From Erythrocercus mccallii (lineage: Eukaryota > Chordata > Aves > Passeriformes > Dicruridae): a stretch of DNA of 64,000 nucleotides. This document shows, piece by piece, positions 48,890 to 61,341 of the stretch. Where the stretch lies: NCBI GenBank assembly GCA_013397435.1, contig VZRG01000376.1:226181-290180 (forward strand), read 5' to 3'. Position numbers and translations under genes: made by a program. Position 1 is the stretch's first letter. Every line of letters starts with the position of its first letter. The notes under the pieces were generated by a model. It ran no database searches. It saw only the letters and a program-made list of their open reading frames with translations, and was not told the origin of the DNA.

Positions 48890-51800
48890 CCAGCTCAGCT
48901 AGCCCGTTGTAATATGCATGATGAATAAAATTAGAAATGCCAAAGAAAAGGGAGCCAGAACCCACAGTATATGGAGCTTGTGCAGAATCTGGCAACGCTT
49001 TGGACCTGCCCATCTGTTCTCAGTGATAATCACCTCCCTCCACCACAGCCTTGCAAAGTGATTATGCTAAGCATCCCAGTTAACCAATAAAACACAGTTT
49101 CATTTCAAGCAAGCATGCACAGTGAAAAACAGAGGACCTCTTCTGACTAACCTGAAGCATGCCTCGTGTTCAGTTTATAGCTGTATTTGATAACAACGAT
49201 AATTTTATCATTTCAGTTGCTGGCAGCTATGTTAACGCATACAGCTTGCTTTAAATAACACAAAGATGGAGGTTTTTGTCATTTTCACTGTCTTGTGTAG
49301 AAAAATAAAGAAACTCTGTATTGCTCTCCAAATTAGTATTTTTTACATTTCTTTATTTTTGGTGCTACTACTGGGGAGAAAGAAATATTTGTGAGACTGT
49401 TTACAGAGCTACAGTCAGTTTAAATATAATACACATTATAAGCTTCTCTTTTTTCATTTTTTCTAATTATTTTTTTCTCATCTTCAGTCTGAATCTCCCT
49501 TGAAAAAAGGTGTAATATTGCGAAGTATAAGGCTGGAATTTTATTTTGAGCTTAGCAAAGCTGTAGACCTACAGCTTAATTCATTAGCTATACACAAGAT
49601 GTTTTAAAGAAGTTATTTTTTAAAGCTGAAAATACTTGTGAACACCTGAACTGAACATTAAAAAATCATTCATCACATCTTTTCTTCAAACACAGATCAT
49701 TTGAACTACATGAAGATGATAAAGTAAGTAATACTCGAAGAACTTGACACCTCTCAGTAACAAAAAATCAGTGTTCAATTTACAAAAATTGAAAAGTAGG
49801 GTTACAGAAAAGGGTAAAATTGTAAAGTGGTTGCAAAACTAACTTTGTATGTTCTGTCATGCACTTTGTATTTTATTCACAAGGTTTAAAAGAGAAATGG
49901 TACTTAAGAAATGGTATTTTCAAAAGGAACTTGTCAAAATTCTAAAAGCCTGGTGAGTTGCCAGGCTATGTTTTTTATTCTGTTTTATCTTAATGCTTTT
50001 AGCAATAAGAGATAATGCAGCTTCTAAGGTAAAATGACCATGAAAGGAGTTGGAAAAGATGCAGAGATGTCTGTCTGTTTAAATGTGTATGTCAGAGTAG
50101 CACATACTGCAATAATATTTTGTAAGCCGAAGAGAAAAAAATCTTCTCAGATCCTATTCACATCTAACAATTTCTTATAATTACCATGATATGGCTTCTA
50201 TAGCATTGACAGAATCAAAGCAAAACTACTGTCTGGAAAATTTTCTTAAGACCTAGATTTCAGATTACAGTATATTCTCCCCTTTGATTTCTCTTCCACT
50301 AGATCTAGATGCTCGTATTAGCAAAGAGGCCCCTCAATTGGTCAAATGAAAGATACCAGTTTGTTTATAATCTGAGTAGAGAATATTTTATTATGAGTTG
50401 ATACTTTCTTCATAATATGCCTACCAAACACATGCTATTTCTCCACAGTGCAATGAATAAAGTTTCTTTTATCGACATTTAAAATGATTTGCCCTGGGAG
50501 AAGAAAGAAGTTTACATCAGCTTCCTCACCAAATGCATAACTTGAAAAATTCATGTGCAAAATCCCATGTACATTCCTCCACTAGACAAGCACTTTCACT
50601 ATTTTACTCAGTAACTGTACCTATAGCTTGAAATTCTCTTGCTTCAACTTTCATAACTTTTAATCCTTGTTTCTACCAGGGATATAGAAAACTCAGTTCA
50701 TTTTCTCATACTTGCATGTGCTAAATCTTAAAGTAGTTAATTCACAGTTTAACCCAACTGCTCTAGTCACAGTTACAATAATGCCTTTCATGATCATAAC
50801 ACTACTGCTGTATTTAAACTTGCTACTTCCCTATTTGTTCCTCTAGGACTACACATCTTCTTTTAGCTGCAACCTTCCACTGGGAGCTCTTACTGGGATC
50901 ACAGTTCACCATGTCTTGGCTGCCTGTTACTTGAAAAATGCTTTTCAAATTACTGTTCCTGTTCTTTTATCTGTTGTTTTCCTGCCTAGGTGAAGAAATC
51001 TGCAGTTAAAAAACCTACCACCACCACAAAGAAAAAGCAACACTCCTCCCTGTGCCTGTATTTCAGTTCCAATAAACATATCTCCCTATCTAATCAGTAT
51101 AAATTTGGAGAGAAGGCACAGGATGTAACTATTGTTATAACTCTCCACTAACTTTCATCTTGTGAGGAAAGGTAATGATTATGAATTTTCTTCTATCTCA
51201 CTGCAATACAGGCAACATAATATTCTTGTAGGATCCTCATGGAATCAGAGTCATTTCGGTGTAACACTAAAAAAAGGTTGCAAACATTTGTTTACAGCAG
51301 GGTGTTTTTCTGAAAAATATGAAGTTAGAGCACAGGTAAATTCAGTAAAGCATGAACTGGTCCATGGCAGAATGAGTGTTCACAATTACAGAAAGAGTTG
51401 CATTTCAGAAAAGACAGCACCCTAAAGCTGGGATCCAGTAATCTTCTTGGAACAAGGAGCTGGAACCAGGTCTCCCATGTCTAATTGAATGCAACAACTA
51501 AGGACGGTATCAAGCAACATGAACTGAAAGACAGCAGAAAATGGAAGTGAAGGAAACTGAAAAGACCCAACAGGACAGAGAAACAAACCTTAGGACCATG
51601 ACTACAGCTCAGTGGTAGAAGTACTTAAAATGGATGCAATCCTCATTCAAATATTTGCTCCCATGAATCTTCCAACTAATGATTTAATTATTCCATAAAC
51701 TGACACTTGTAGTGGAGGAAAAAAAATCTCGTAGAATGAGAAGAAACAGTTCTACATGTTTAAAAGTATGAGATATTGCAATGCTTCTGAGATGACTTTA

Positions 51801-51994
51801 GTTGCAGTTACTTTTGAATGTATCAAGCACTGAATCTGCATCATACGAATTATGTTGAATTTACATTTTAATTAGATACTACTCTCCAAAATTTTCAGTG
51901 TGATTATGTATTTAATTTTTAAGTGGGTTTTTTAATGTGTAACCTATGATTTTTGATAGTAGGTACAAAACCCAAGGTAAGTTATATATATCAA

Positions 51995-51995
<1 letters not shown>
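48890..51995. other. unique sequence upstream of candidate promoter
   Basis: No gene or transposon was recognised. The first 200 bp continue the GC-richer promoter-proximal region, with a GTTAACCAATAAAAC motif near 49079-49093 that contains a CCAAT-type sequence and an HNF1-like half-site. Beyond that the DNA returns to AT-rich background. A tRNA-like A-box/B-box pair near 51609-51656 was examined and rejected. Confidence 0.6.

Positions 51996-52045
<50 letters not shown>
51996..52045. repeat. (CTAT)n tetranucleotide microsatellite
   Basis: About twelve perfect units (equivalently GATA on the other strand) are preceded by a short (TA)n tract and followed by imperfect ATCATCATCC. It is likely polymorphic in length. 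Confidence 0.97.
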
Positions 52046-55000
52046 ATCATCCGTCTACATAAACCCAGTAAGTCACACATCAAAAAGAAAGGCATATATA
52101 TGTATACATCAGATGATTATGTACTTTGAAAATTCAGGTACACTTACACAAACTCTTCTATTTCTGACTGCAGAGACAAGATGCACTTTTTTAAATTGAC
52201 AAACACAGCTTTTAGTGTGCTAGTGCTTGTGATATATAGTTTCTCTTCAGATTATGTAGTGCAATATAAAGCAGACGTTTTGAGTTAAGATTTAAATCAC
52301 TAGCTCTTATTGAATTAGGTGAGTAATTACCCAGAAACAAGGACTTTATATCACATTTCTGTCTCTTTCAGGGAAAACCATGTTAAAGAAACATGCCTTC
52401 CTCCAGGAGCAGTGTGAGTGTGTGATTTTCAGAACATTAGAGAGCTTTCACATTAAACCACTATACCTTATCGCTTCTACTTCACAGACTCAGAGAAACC
52501 CTACTAATCTTCCAATATTGACAACACTGTACTTGAATTGATGTTTCTTTATTATCTTCTGTTGCAGACATCAAAATAGAGGGAGTAGCATATGATATGT
52601 TACTCATCTAGATAAAAATATCCAGATTTTGCTTTAAACTCAAAAATGTTAATATTTAAAGAGTTCTCTCTTCCAACTATTAATGGCTGAAAATCATGTT
52701 AAACCTTTACCGCAGTTCAGAAAAAAGATATTCAACTACATTTCAAATTTTAATGACTATCTTCATGAAGTCACATGTGAAACCTAATTGTTTTTACATC
52801 CAAATTTATTTACAGCTCATTTCAGTTTATTTAATGAAGTTCGACACCAAAAATATTTCTTTTTTCCCCATCAACAAAACAACACAAAACAAAAATCTGA
52901 TGAATATACTTTAAAGAATGTATAAAACTCACACATATGAAATTTCAGAAACTAACCATTTCCAGCTGGTATAGCTCCTAGAAAGCAAAATGAGAGAATA
53001 AAAGACAATGAAACATAGAACAAGTAAGTTCTTGCTCCCTTTCAGGCTTCTAGTACTAATAGAAAATTCTTATAGAATTTAAAACTGGTAAAAGTAGATC
53101 AGCTTATCTTATTGATAAGTAAAGCCTGTTTTTCATGTTGTCTCTGTAATTAAGAGCAAATCATCAACATTTCCATCATTGGTCTTCATTGCTTTTGAAT
53201 ATACAAATACCAACTTGTACCAGGAAGTATCTCACAAAAACAAGTGCTGGTACCAAGGCAGCATGAACTTACGAGCCCTCTTTTAACTCTGAACATAAGG
53301 ATTTGCGCAACCCTTGATGATAAGTACACTGCAGAACAAAATATCTTCTGTTAGAAGTAAAAACTGTATGTCAGAAATACTAAAGGATAAAACGTGTACC
53401 AACAGGTTTATTCTTTATGATGGCTTCCCTTTCAAGCATGAGAGTAATGACAAAATTTTCAAAGGAAGTGCAAATATGAATACAAATAATTTTGAAAGTA
53501 ATCTTGCTCTGATGCATATACTGAAGTATTTTACCAAGTATTGCATTTACTTTGAAAAAAACAGAGTCAACATCAACTAATCAACTTCCAAGTCTTATAA
53601 CCATTTTTCCTTTAAATGGCAAACTTGAGAATTCATTTACCCAACAGTAAATTTCTTTATGCTATGAAAGGTCATCAAAATTAAAATTTCTCATTCAATA
53701 TCTAAGTGTATTTATGAATACAGTTGCTCATTTAGAATATATTTTGTATAACCTATCAAGTATGCAGTCAATAATCAACAAATACGGAAGGCAACCATAA
53801 TAACATAATAACCATAATAACACCAAGTCCCAAAGACACCATTTGATTGCTTGCGCAGGAGCAAAATTTCCCTTTCTTTTGTATTCTGGACAAGCAATTT
53901 TTTGACCACAGCTAGGACTCCTGTGCAGCACTGCCCTAAAATGTTCTGGTCATCACAGGTGTAAGAATTAATTCTCCCCCTCTGAAGACATAACAATTAA
54001 ATAGTTCAATATCTGACTCCCTTTCCACATGGTTCAACAAAGCCAGGACGGAATATCTAAAGCACCATTCCATTTCTTGAAAAACTTCAAGTTCCCAGCA
54101 CTGGATCTGTACTTCCTCTTTGTAACTCAACCATCAGTAAATCAAGATTGCACACAGAGGCTTATTAGGTAATTAAAGTGAACCTAATATAAACACCAGT
54201 TTTATATTTTTTAAGTTATGTGCTGAACACAGTTACTGACTGAGTGAATATAAAAAGGAAATGGAATGAAAACTTAATGCTTGTTTATAAAGAAGTAAAC
54301 TGGACTTTAGGCACAATGTGAGAGTCAAAGGAGTAAAGGATGGCAGAGCTGTGAGAAAGTGTTGTAAACCAAACCACAAAAAAAATTGAGATATTTATCT
54401 CTGAAAGTTAATTCATACCTGATTTGAAAAGATATTTACTTTTCTCCACAACTCTTGGGTTTCAACTGCCAAAAGCACAGATACTAAGCTATATATAATG
54501 GTCTTCTGCCATTCATTTTTGATGCCAGAATTTTTCTGGCAGAAAACATTTCTGTTTTCTTACATGACCACAGATTTCGTGAAAAAGTCTAGATGGTCCT
54601 TGGAATCAAAGACAATTTTTTTATGTAGAATCAAAGAAGTGACTGCCTTTATGAACATTTTTAACATTTTGGTCAAATCTAACATTAACTCTTGATGAAT
54701 CAAGACCAAAACCTCCAAAGTAATGTGATCCCAGATAGTAGAAAAGAAATAATGTAAACAGTCAGCTTGTTATTTCACTATGTGTCATATCACTTAGGTG
54801 TCAGTTTTATTATATATACTTTAAGTTGATTATATTGCAACATTATACACAACAGTATCAAGGCACTTGGCAAAACACAAGTAGTTTCTTATCAGCAAAT
54901 GTAGAATCTAAATCATGTACATTACTGCAAAGGACCACAGTACATTAAGGATGACTGAAATTACAAAAGAACATAAGATGATAATCATTGCCTATGTATC

Positions 55001-58000
55001 ATCATCAGCAGAGTGGCTTTTTCTTTTTAAGTGAACATCTTACATTATGTGTCTTGTCCTGAGGATAAAAATAGGATGAAAGCCTAAGAGCGAAAAAGAG
55101 AAGAAGATAAAAGTTTGAGATAATGTGTTCAGGCACTACAACTTACTGTGAATAGATATCCTCTCCAACCTTCCTATCCTCCCTTCAAAAAAATACTTTT
55201 TCTTCCTAACAGTATTATTTTATTCACTTTCATTCTGATAATTCATTTTATACTGGAATTGTTCTGCAGTCTTTACACAGAGATGTATCCTTTTCTGGAA
55301 GTATAAAAAGTGTTCAGAGAATAAACTACTAATGAAAATGAGTAACAGAATTTTATCTAGAGACAAAGGCTGTCAGGAAAGCTTGTGCCAAGGCAATTGC
55401 CTTTGTTATTTATTTCTATTTCTGCTCTATCTGAAAAGTATCTTTTGTCATAATCAGTGATGCAAGTTGCTAAACTGGTCCTTTGAGTAAGAACTTGCAG
55501 AAATGAATTAAAAGCTAAAATTCATGACTGATTAGTCCCATAGTTTGCATGGGAACTGGAAATACCCTCTTGAGTAAGGATTGTGGACATCAGCAGGCCT
55601 TTGCAAAAGCAGGTTTGTTTGTTTACTTTCTCGATTAAAATTTCATAATTTTTCTGTACTGTCAGTGAATATATTTCTGAATGAAATGAACACAAACTTG
55701 AACAGTAAGACTAACCAGAATAAACCCATAAAATTACATAATCGTTCTTTCATTCACATTGTGAAAAAATTGAAATATTACTGATGATTTAATAAAATTC
55801 CCTTAAGTAGCTTTACCCTTGCAGCTTTTCTGTCCTAAATGTAATAAGAGCAACAATCCTGAATGGGATCACAACTCTGGGAATTGGAATCTGCTGAAGG
55901 ACTCTTGACAGTTGTACTTCCAAAAGAAGTAACTAATAGAATTGTTTAATTAATGATGTCTGTCAACTAATTTTCAGGGATGCTCATTCTCTGAATAGCC
56001 TCTCTTAAGTCACATCAGTCCTGCCAATGCCATTTTGAGCATGTAGGTCTCACTGTTGTGCACTTAGGAGGTAAAGCACTTGGAATCACTGAGTAAGTTC
56101 AAAAATGTCAGACCTGTTGCTCCAACTTTATTCACAAAATGTAGTCTCCTAAAGACAATGTAAAATTCCCTTTTGTAGCTAGATACAACCAATAAAATCT
56201 TTTGTTGCCTCTTCTTTTTCTTTAAGTACATGCCACAAGTCAGTAATAGCATATGAGCCTGAAAAGACCTCAAGACTTTGCTATGGTGCACCTCTTCATT
56301 GTCATGCATACAGCCTTGTAAGTGGTCATGGTAGAGAGCAGAAATAGTCTCTTCTAAAAATGTATCCTATCTGTGCTTGTCCTTAACCTCTTGATGCCCT
56401 TTTCCCTTCTGAAAGTGCAGTGGCAGTGTTTGTGTACTGATACTGTCTAAAATCATCTTTCCAGCACAGAAAAAATATGGGATTGTAAAACAAAAGAGTC
56501 AGTACCATCCTGAGGACAAATGGTGTTCCAGATCTTGACTCAGCACACTTTAATTTCCCCTTACAAACGATTATAAAAATATAGAATGATCCAGCAACTG
56601 CATAGCTATATTAAGTAGAAGCAAACATAGCATTCTTCTGTGTAAAAAATTATGATATATAAATACAGCTGAAAGATATTTTCCCAGTGCTAGAAAATGT
56701 GAATCCCATTGAACTAAATATTTTTTAAAAAATTTTTTATTTAATTCACAATTCAGACTTGGGCAATCATAGAATATGCTATGCTAATTAATGCTAGTTT
56801 AATGTTGATCTTCAGTTATCCTATTTATTTTCCTGAAAATTCTAAAAAGAAAGTCAATAGACAACAGTATAAAACCACCATTTTTCCAATCTTCAGGCTG
56901 CATGGTTTCAAAACTTGCTAAACCCCAAAAAAGGCTTTCTAAGTCTTAATCTTCACAATAGTCACCTCTTTGCTTTATTAAACACGTTTCGGGGGGAAAA
57001 AAAGTAGGATAGGATATTAAGTAAGATAGTATTTCTAGAACATAGGAAAAATAAAAGTGTTATCTGTTTCCTTTCTGCATTCAGTCAGGATGACTTCAAT
57101 ATTTATCATGCAAGTGACTAAGCATTATTCACGATTAATCTTACCATGCATCTAAAAAGTGCCATAAACTTATAAGCAATGGAATGTATATGTTCTTAAC
57201 ATTCTTAAGGTTTAATCTGTATCTCAAGGTACAACACTGAGATGAAGATGGATTGATAATCAACAAACATGCATGCCAATATTAAATGAAGATAGAACTG
57301 TCATTATTAAAGATCACAGTCTAAAACCCTACACCTGGACAGGAAAAATAGCTACTTGACAAAAGTATAAAAATGTAGTGAAACCTAAATTAAACACTGT
57401 GATACTGACAGGGTACTGCTCTCATCTAACAAAACTTTGTCCCCTCTATATGGGAGCAGATGACTATTGCCTGGTGTTCTGCACTCACAGCTCATTTTGA
57501 AAATGCTGAAAGCTTAGTGGTAAGACTACGAAGTTTCTAGATCAAAAGAAGAAAATTATTCATGGACAAGAATCTCAGGTGGAATGAGAGCAGATGGAAA
57601 GCTGGGAATTATGTGGCTGCTATTGAGCAAGGACACATTGAAATCCCCTTGCCAAGGGAAGGTAGTTTTTGCATTTCTTTCTTTCGTGGAAGAAATGAAC
57701 CTTGGCATCTTCTGGTGGGCTTTACTTGCAGTGGAAGTGTCTGTGTCTCTTGTGTGTTACCACAGGCTCCCTTTACAGTCAATAAAGATAGGCACTTTCA
57801 AGGGGCACTGTTTCTGACCTATTTTAGATGTCTATTTTAGTTTGAGATGAATCACACTACAGAGGTGGGAGGCAGAAAAGACATAAATGCCTACACTCTA
57901 GAATTCTGAAGTGAGGCGCACTGAATCCCACCCTAGTAGCCTGAACCGAATGTTAAACAAGTTATCAAAACATGACAAGAAGATATAGTCAATGACAAAA

Positions 58001-60005
58001 CCACCATCACTGATTAAGTACACCTGAGGGAAAATTATTATCAGAAATATTTCTATAACTATGTGAAACAAAACCACACAAACCTTGAAAATGGCTTTTT
58101 CTACTTCCCTGAAACAAATTATGTGAAAAGCAACATCTGCACCAACAAATTCACAGTCACATCCAGATTAAGGCTGCTGCTATAATCACAGGGAAGATTA
58201 ACATCCCAGACTAAGATACAAAAGACTATGTAGCATTACAAAATTAACTGCAAAATTATTTATGTTTTATTAAGGGATATAGCATGACACAAACAAGTCA
58301 AATCACATCTACAAGCTTAAATAATAAAGCAACCTCAGGCCAGCAGTTCCTAGTTCTTAGTACTATATCTGTACTTACTTCACCTTCACTGCAGCATGAA
58401 CACATTTCTTATGAACATTAAACACATATTATGGACATTTTTTACAATTCAAAGCTCAGGATTTTTTTTAGAACTTCACAGAATTTTACATATTATATTT
58501 CATGCAATTTCATGTAGCAGCTTTAAATTTTGATTAGTGTCAAGGAGGGGTAATGCTAATTAGTATGTTTTTAAAGTGGCACAGAAAATCTTAAACAACC
58601 AGCAGAGCACTATATATTGAACATAAAATGTACTCAAAATATATGCACTTGTGGTTAACGGAATTGTAAAACCATAATATTTGTCATGTGTAGAAAATTC
58701 TCCTAACATTAGTGCATTAGGAATTTTCTTTTAAAGAAAATAAAATGGTACCAAAAAAGAGCCAACTACAGGTTTAACCTGCATTGTCCATATAAAGATT
58801 TAGTCCTTTCCTGAGTTTGATGTAGGCCATATTCTCACCAATACCTTATGGGAAAGATGGCCATAGGAAAAACTATACATTATCTTTCCTCCTCACCCAC
58901 TGGCCTCTCTTAAGAAAACAGACAGAGACATTTTAAATGTAGCTCCTCGACAGAAGTTACATTCTATACAAATACATCCTGGTTTCTTTCATCTTGAACT
59001 AAGTGCTAATCCTGACAGCCTCTCATCATGTAAAAATTCCTTCTCAGCCCTGATCATTTTCACTATGTGTCTACATCTCCAGATAGTCACTTACTGTGAT
59101 GGAATATATCTTGCTCCTTCTCTGCACAGCCATATGGAAATCAGAAGGAAACATTTTATCTTACTCCTACTCCTGTCCATTTACCAAGACTCCAAACCTT
59201 CTAACTAGTGCATGGAAAGCAGCACTGCAAATGCAGTTAAGTGTGGTTTCCTAAGATTAAATAACATTGAACCTCAGAATAAACAGGTGGCATATAAACC
59301 AAATTAGACCAGCACAAATACAATTCTAACTCAAAGTTTTCAGACACTGACCAAGAAAGCTATTTTATTAAATGGCAGAACGGTTTTCAATATTTGCACA
59401 GTCTGTTTAAGTGAAAAGATTAAGATGACCATAGACATGGTTTGACAGACAAGCAAGATAGAACAGTTGGGAAAATAAATCACAGATGAGTCAACAATTA
59501 AAATAAAACTTGTGATTTTATTTTTAAAAAAATTCTTATGACTCATTCACAATTATCTCCCCATAAGCTTTCATTATATACACTCTGCCTCATAATATCT
59601 GAACAAATGAACTTGGTTTATGTGCAAATTAACCAAGGTATTTTATTGCTTCATGTGTCTTTGAACTGTGCACATATTAAAATAACCATTGAACTCTTAA
59701 TTTGCTTTACAAGAACCTTTAAAAATTCTTCCTAATTTCTGAAATTTTATTTTTGCAAATTAATGGATCTGAAAGACGATATAGTAAAAGGTTATTGGAG
59801 TACAAAATTTTCATTTTGCAACACTGAGTGCTATACTTAAATTTAAAATGACATGTTTGATCAAGTTCCATGGTTAAAAAAAATCCCTTTCCATGAGGGC
59901 TAAAAATTAGCTTTTATATTACCGGCAACTTAAAACACACACAAATCTTTCCTGGATACCCTTTCAAATAAGTCCTTTTTCAATTCAGTTGTTTGTTGCT
60001 TCAGT
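52046..60005. other. unique non-coding sequence
   Basis: About 8 kb without a recognised gene or transposon. Two overlapping plus-strand frames at 57562-57840 are open together, one with a hydrophobic stretch (GIFWWALLAVEVSVSLVC), but neither has recognisable homology or clear splice signals. A 17-bp tandem repeat is at 53793-53826. Confidence 0.6.
53793..53826. repeat. 17-bp tandem duplication, AT-rich
   Basis: AACCATAATAACATAAT is followed directly by AACCATAATAACACCAA. The first 13 bases are identical, then the copies diverge. Confidence 0.85.
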
Positions 60006-60420
60006 TTAGACAAAGATCATCCTCCCAGGCAATCCCATCCCAAACATTACTGTTTTGCTGTTACTGCCCATTTCTAGAGTTGCAATTAATGGAATAAGAA
60101 CGAGGCAGGCATAATGTGTCAAGGCTAAAACAGAAGAGACATGAGTTGGCATGGAGGCTGTGACATCATTAGAGGGAAATGGAAAGCTATATTTATAGGA
60201 GTAAACTAAATGTGCTTGGGAAAGTTCCCAATTGTTGTGGCCAACTGGCACAGTAGAGTACACAAATATGTTAGTCAACACTGAAGAGTCCAAAGAGCCT
60301 GCATGCAAACTGCTTATTGGGAATGGTCCCTGCAACTGTCCTATTCCCACACCATAATTAGTAATTGCCTGGAAAAAGTATAAATTAGTGTGAATGAAAA
60401 GTGCGCCAGAGTCAGGGCCA
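60006..60420 (-). other. anonymous 138-codon open frame, possible terminal exon
   Basis: On the minus strand a frame is open from just after consecutive TAG, TAG and TAA codons (near 60420) to a TAA at 60006-60008. Inside it, an acceptor-like TTTATACTTTTTCCAG ends at 60369, after which 120 codons plus stop follow in phase 0. The residues include GHNNWELSQAHLVYSYKYSF and a hydrophobic HYACLVLIPLIATLEMG, which could be a membrane segment. I recognise no family. A frame of this length is expected about once by chance in 64 kb of such DNA, so coding status is doubtful. Confidence 0.15.
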
Positions 60421-60798
60421 AGAGATTACTACTACAGATGATTGTGTTTGACCATCCAGAAACATTTCCCAGTACTATTTGATTTACTTGCATATAACAT
60501 GCTAAGCCATTCCAGAAGATTTAAAGTTATGGAACACAGTAAAAGATTTTATGCATTTCTAGTCTTGCTGTTGAAAATCATTTGGTGTTTAGGGAAATTA
60601 GAGATAGGATATGAATGATCAATCAAATGTTTCTAAAACTTCAGTCAAGATAAATCAGACTGGATGCAGCGTCATACTTGCACTTTTGGCTGAAGAATGC
60701 AACATTATATTTGGGAAGAGAACGCAGATTGGTACCATGGATAATGGTTACTTTACATTTCACTCAATTATCCCTAGCTGTTGATGTTGAAGGCCATT

Positions 60799-61341
60799 GC
60801 CTTTTGTCCTTTGGTTGTTTGCCTGGGAGAAGAGGCTGACTGGCTACAGCCTCCTTTCAGGGAAGTGGAGAGAGGGATAAGGTCATTCCTGAGCCAGGCT
60901 AAACCACCCCAGCTCCCTCAGCCACTTCTCATAAGTCTGGTGCTCCAGACCCTTCACCAGCTCTGTTGTCATTCTCTCAACACACTCAGCACCTCAATGT
61001 CGTTCTTTAGCAAGGAACCCAAAACTGAACACAGAATTCATGGTGCAGCCTCTCCAGTGTTGGGTACAGGGGAATGCACTTCCCTGGTCCTGCTGGCCGC
61101 ACTATTGCTGATCCAGGCCAGGATGTCATTGGCCTTCTTGGGCACCTGGGCACAGCTGGCTCATGTTCAGCTGCTGTACATCAGCATCGCCAGCTCCTTT
61201 TCTGCTGGGCCACTTCCCAGCCACTCTGCCCCAAGTCTGCAGCACTGCCTGCAGTTGTTGTGACCCAAGGACAGGATCCACCACTTGGCTTTGTTGAAAC
61301 TCATGCAACTGGCCTTGACCCATTGATACAGCCTGTCCATG
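60799..61341 (-). mobile_element. CR1 LINE fragment lacking its 3' end
   Basis: The central CR1 ORF2 region in reverse complement, recognisable from GTTTGCCTGGGAGAAGAGG through CAGCTCCCTCAGCCACTTCTC, GGCCAGGATGTCATTGGCC and CAGCCACTCTGCCCCAAG to CAGCCTGTCCATG. Unlike every other copy here it does not reach the CR1 3' tail, so both ends are missing. Minus-strand frames carry CR1 residues (QLNMSQLCP, then GRVAGKWPS in another frame), showing several frameshifts. It is an old, decayed fragment. Confidence 0.9.

Noticed and set aside
51609..51656. tRNA-like A-box (CAGCTCAGTGG) and B-box (ATTCAAAT) with roughly tRNA-like spacing
   Set aside because: The acceptor stem, T stem and D-stem closing pairs do not form, and the B box lacks GGTTC and the trailing CC. 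Most likely coincidence or a very old tRNA-derived relic.
56765..56779. AATCATAGAATATG, another CR1-tail-like string
   Set aside because: Too short, and no adjacent CR1 sequence on either strand.
57562..57840. Two overlapping plus-strand frames, one with a membrane-like segment
   Set aside because: No family recognised, no clear acceptor or donor, and two simultaneously open frames suggest composition effects.
60781..61263. Plus-strand 160-codon open frame, the longest in the window
   Set aside because: Antisense to the CR1 fragment at 60799-61341. CR1 antisense strands are often open because the coding strand is GC-richer.
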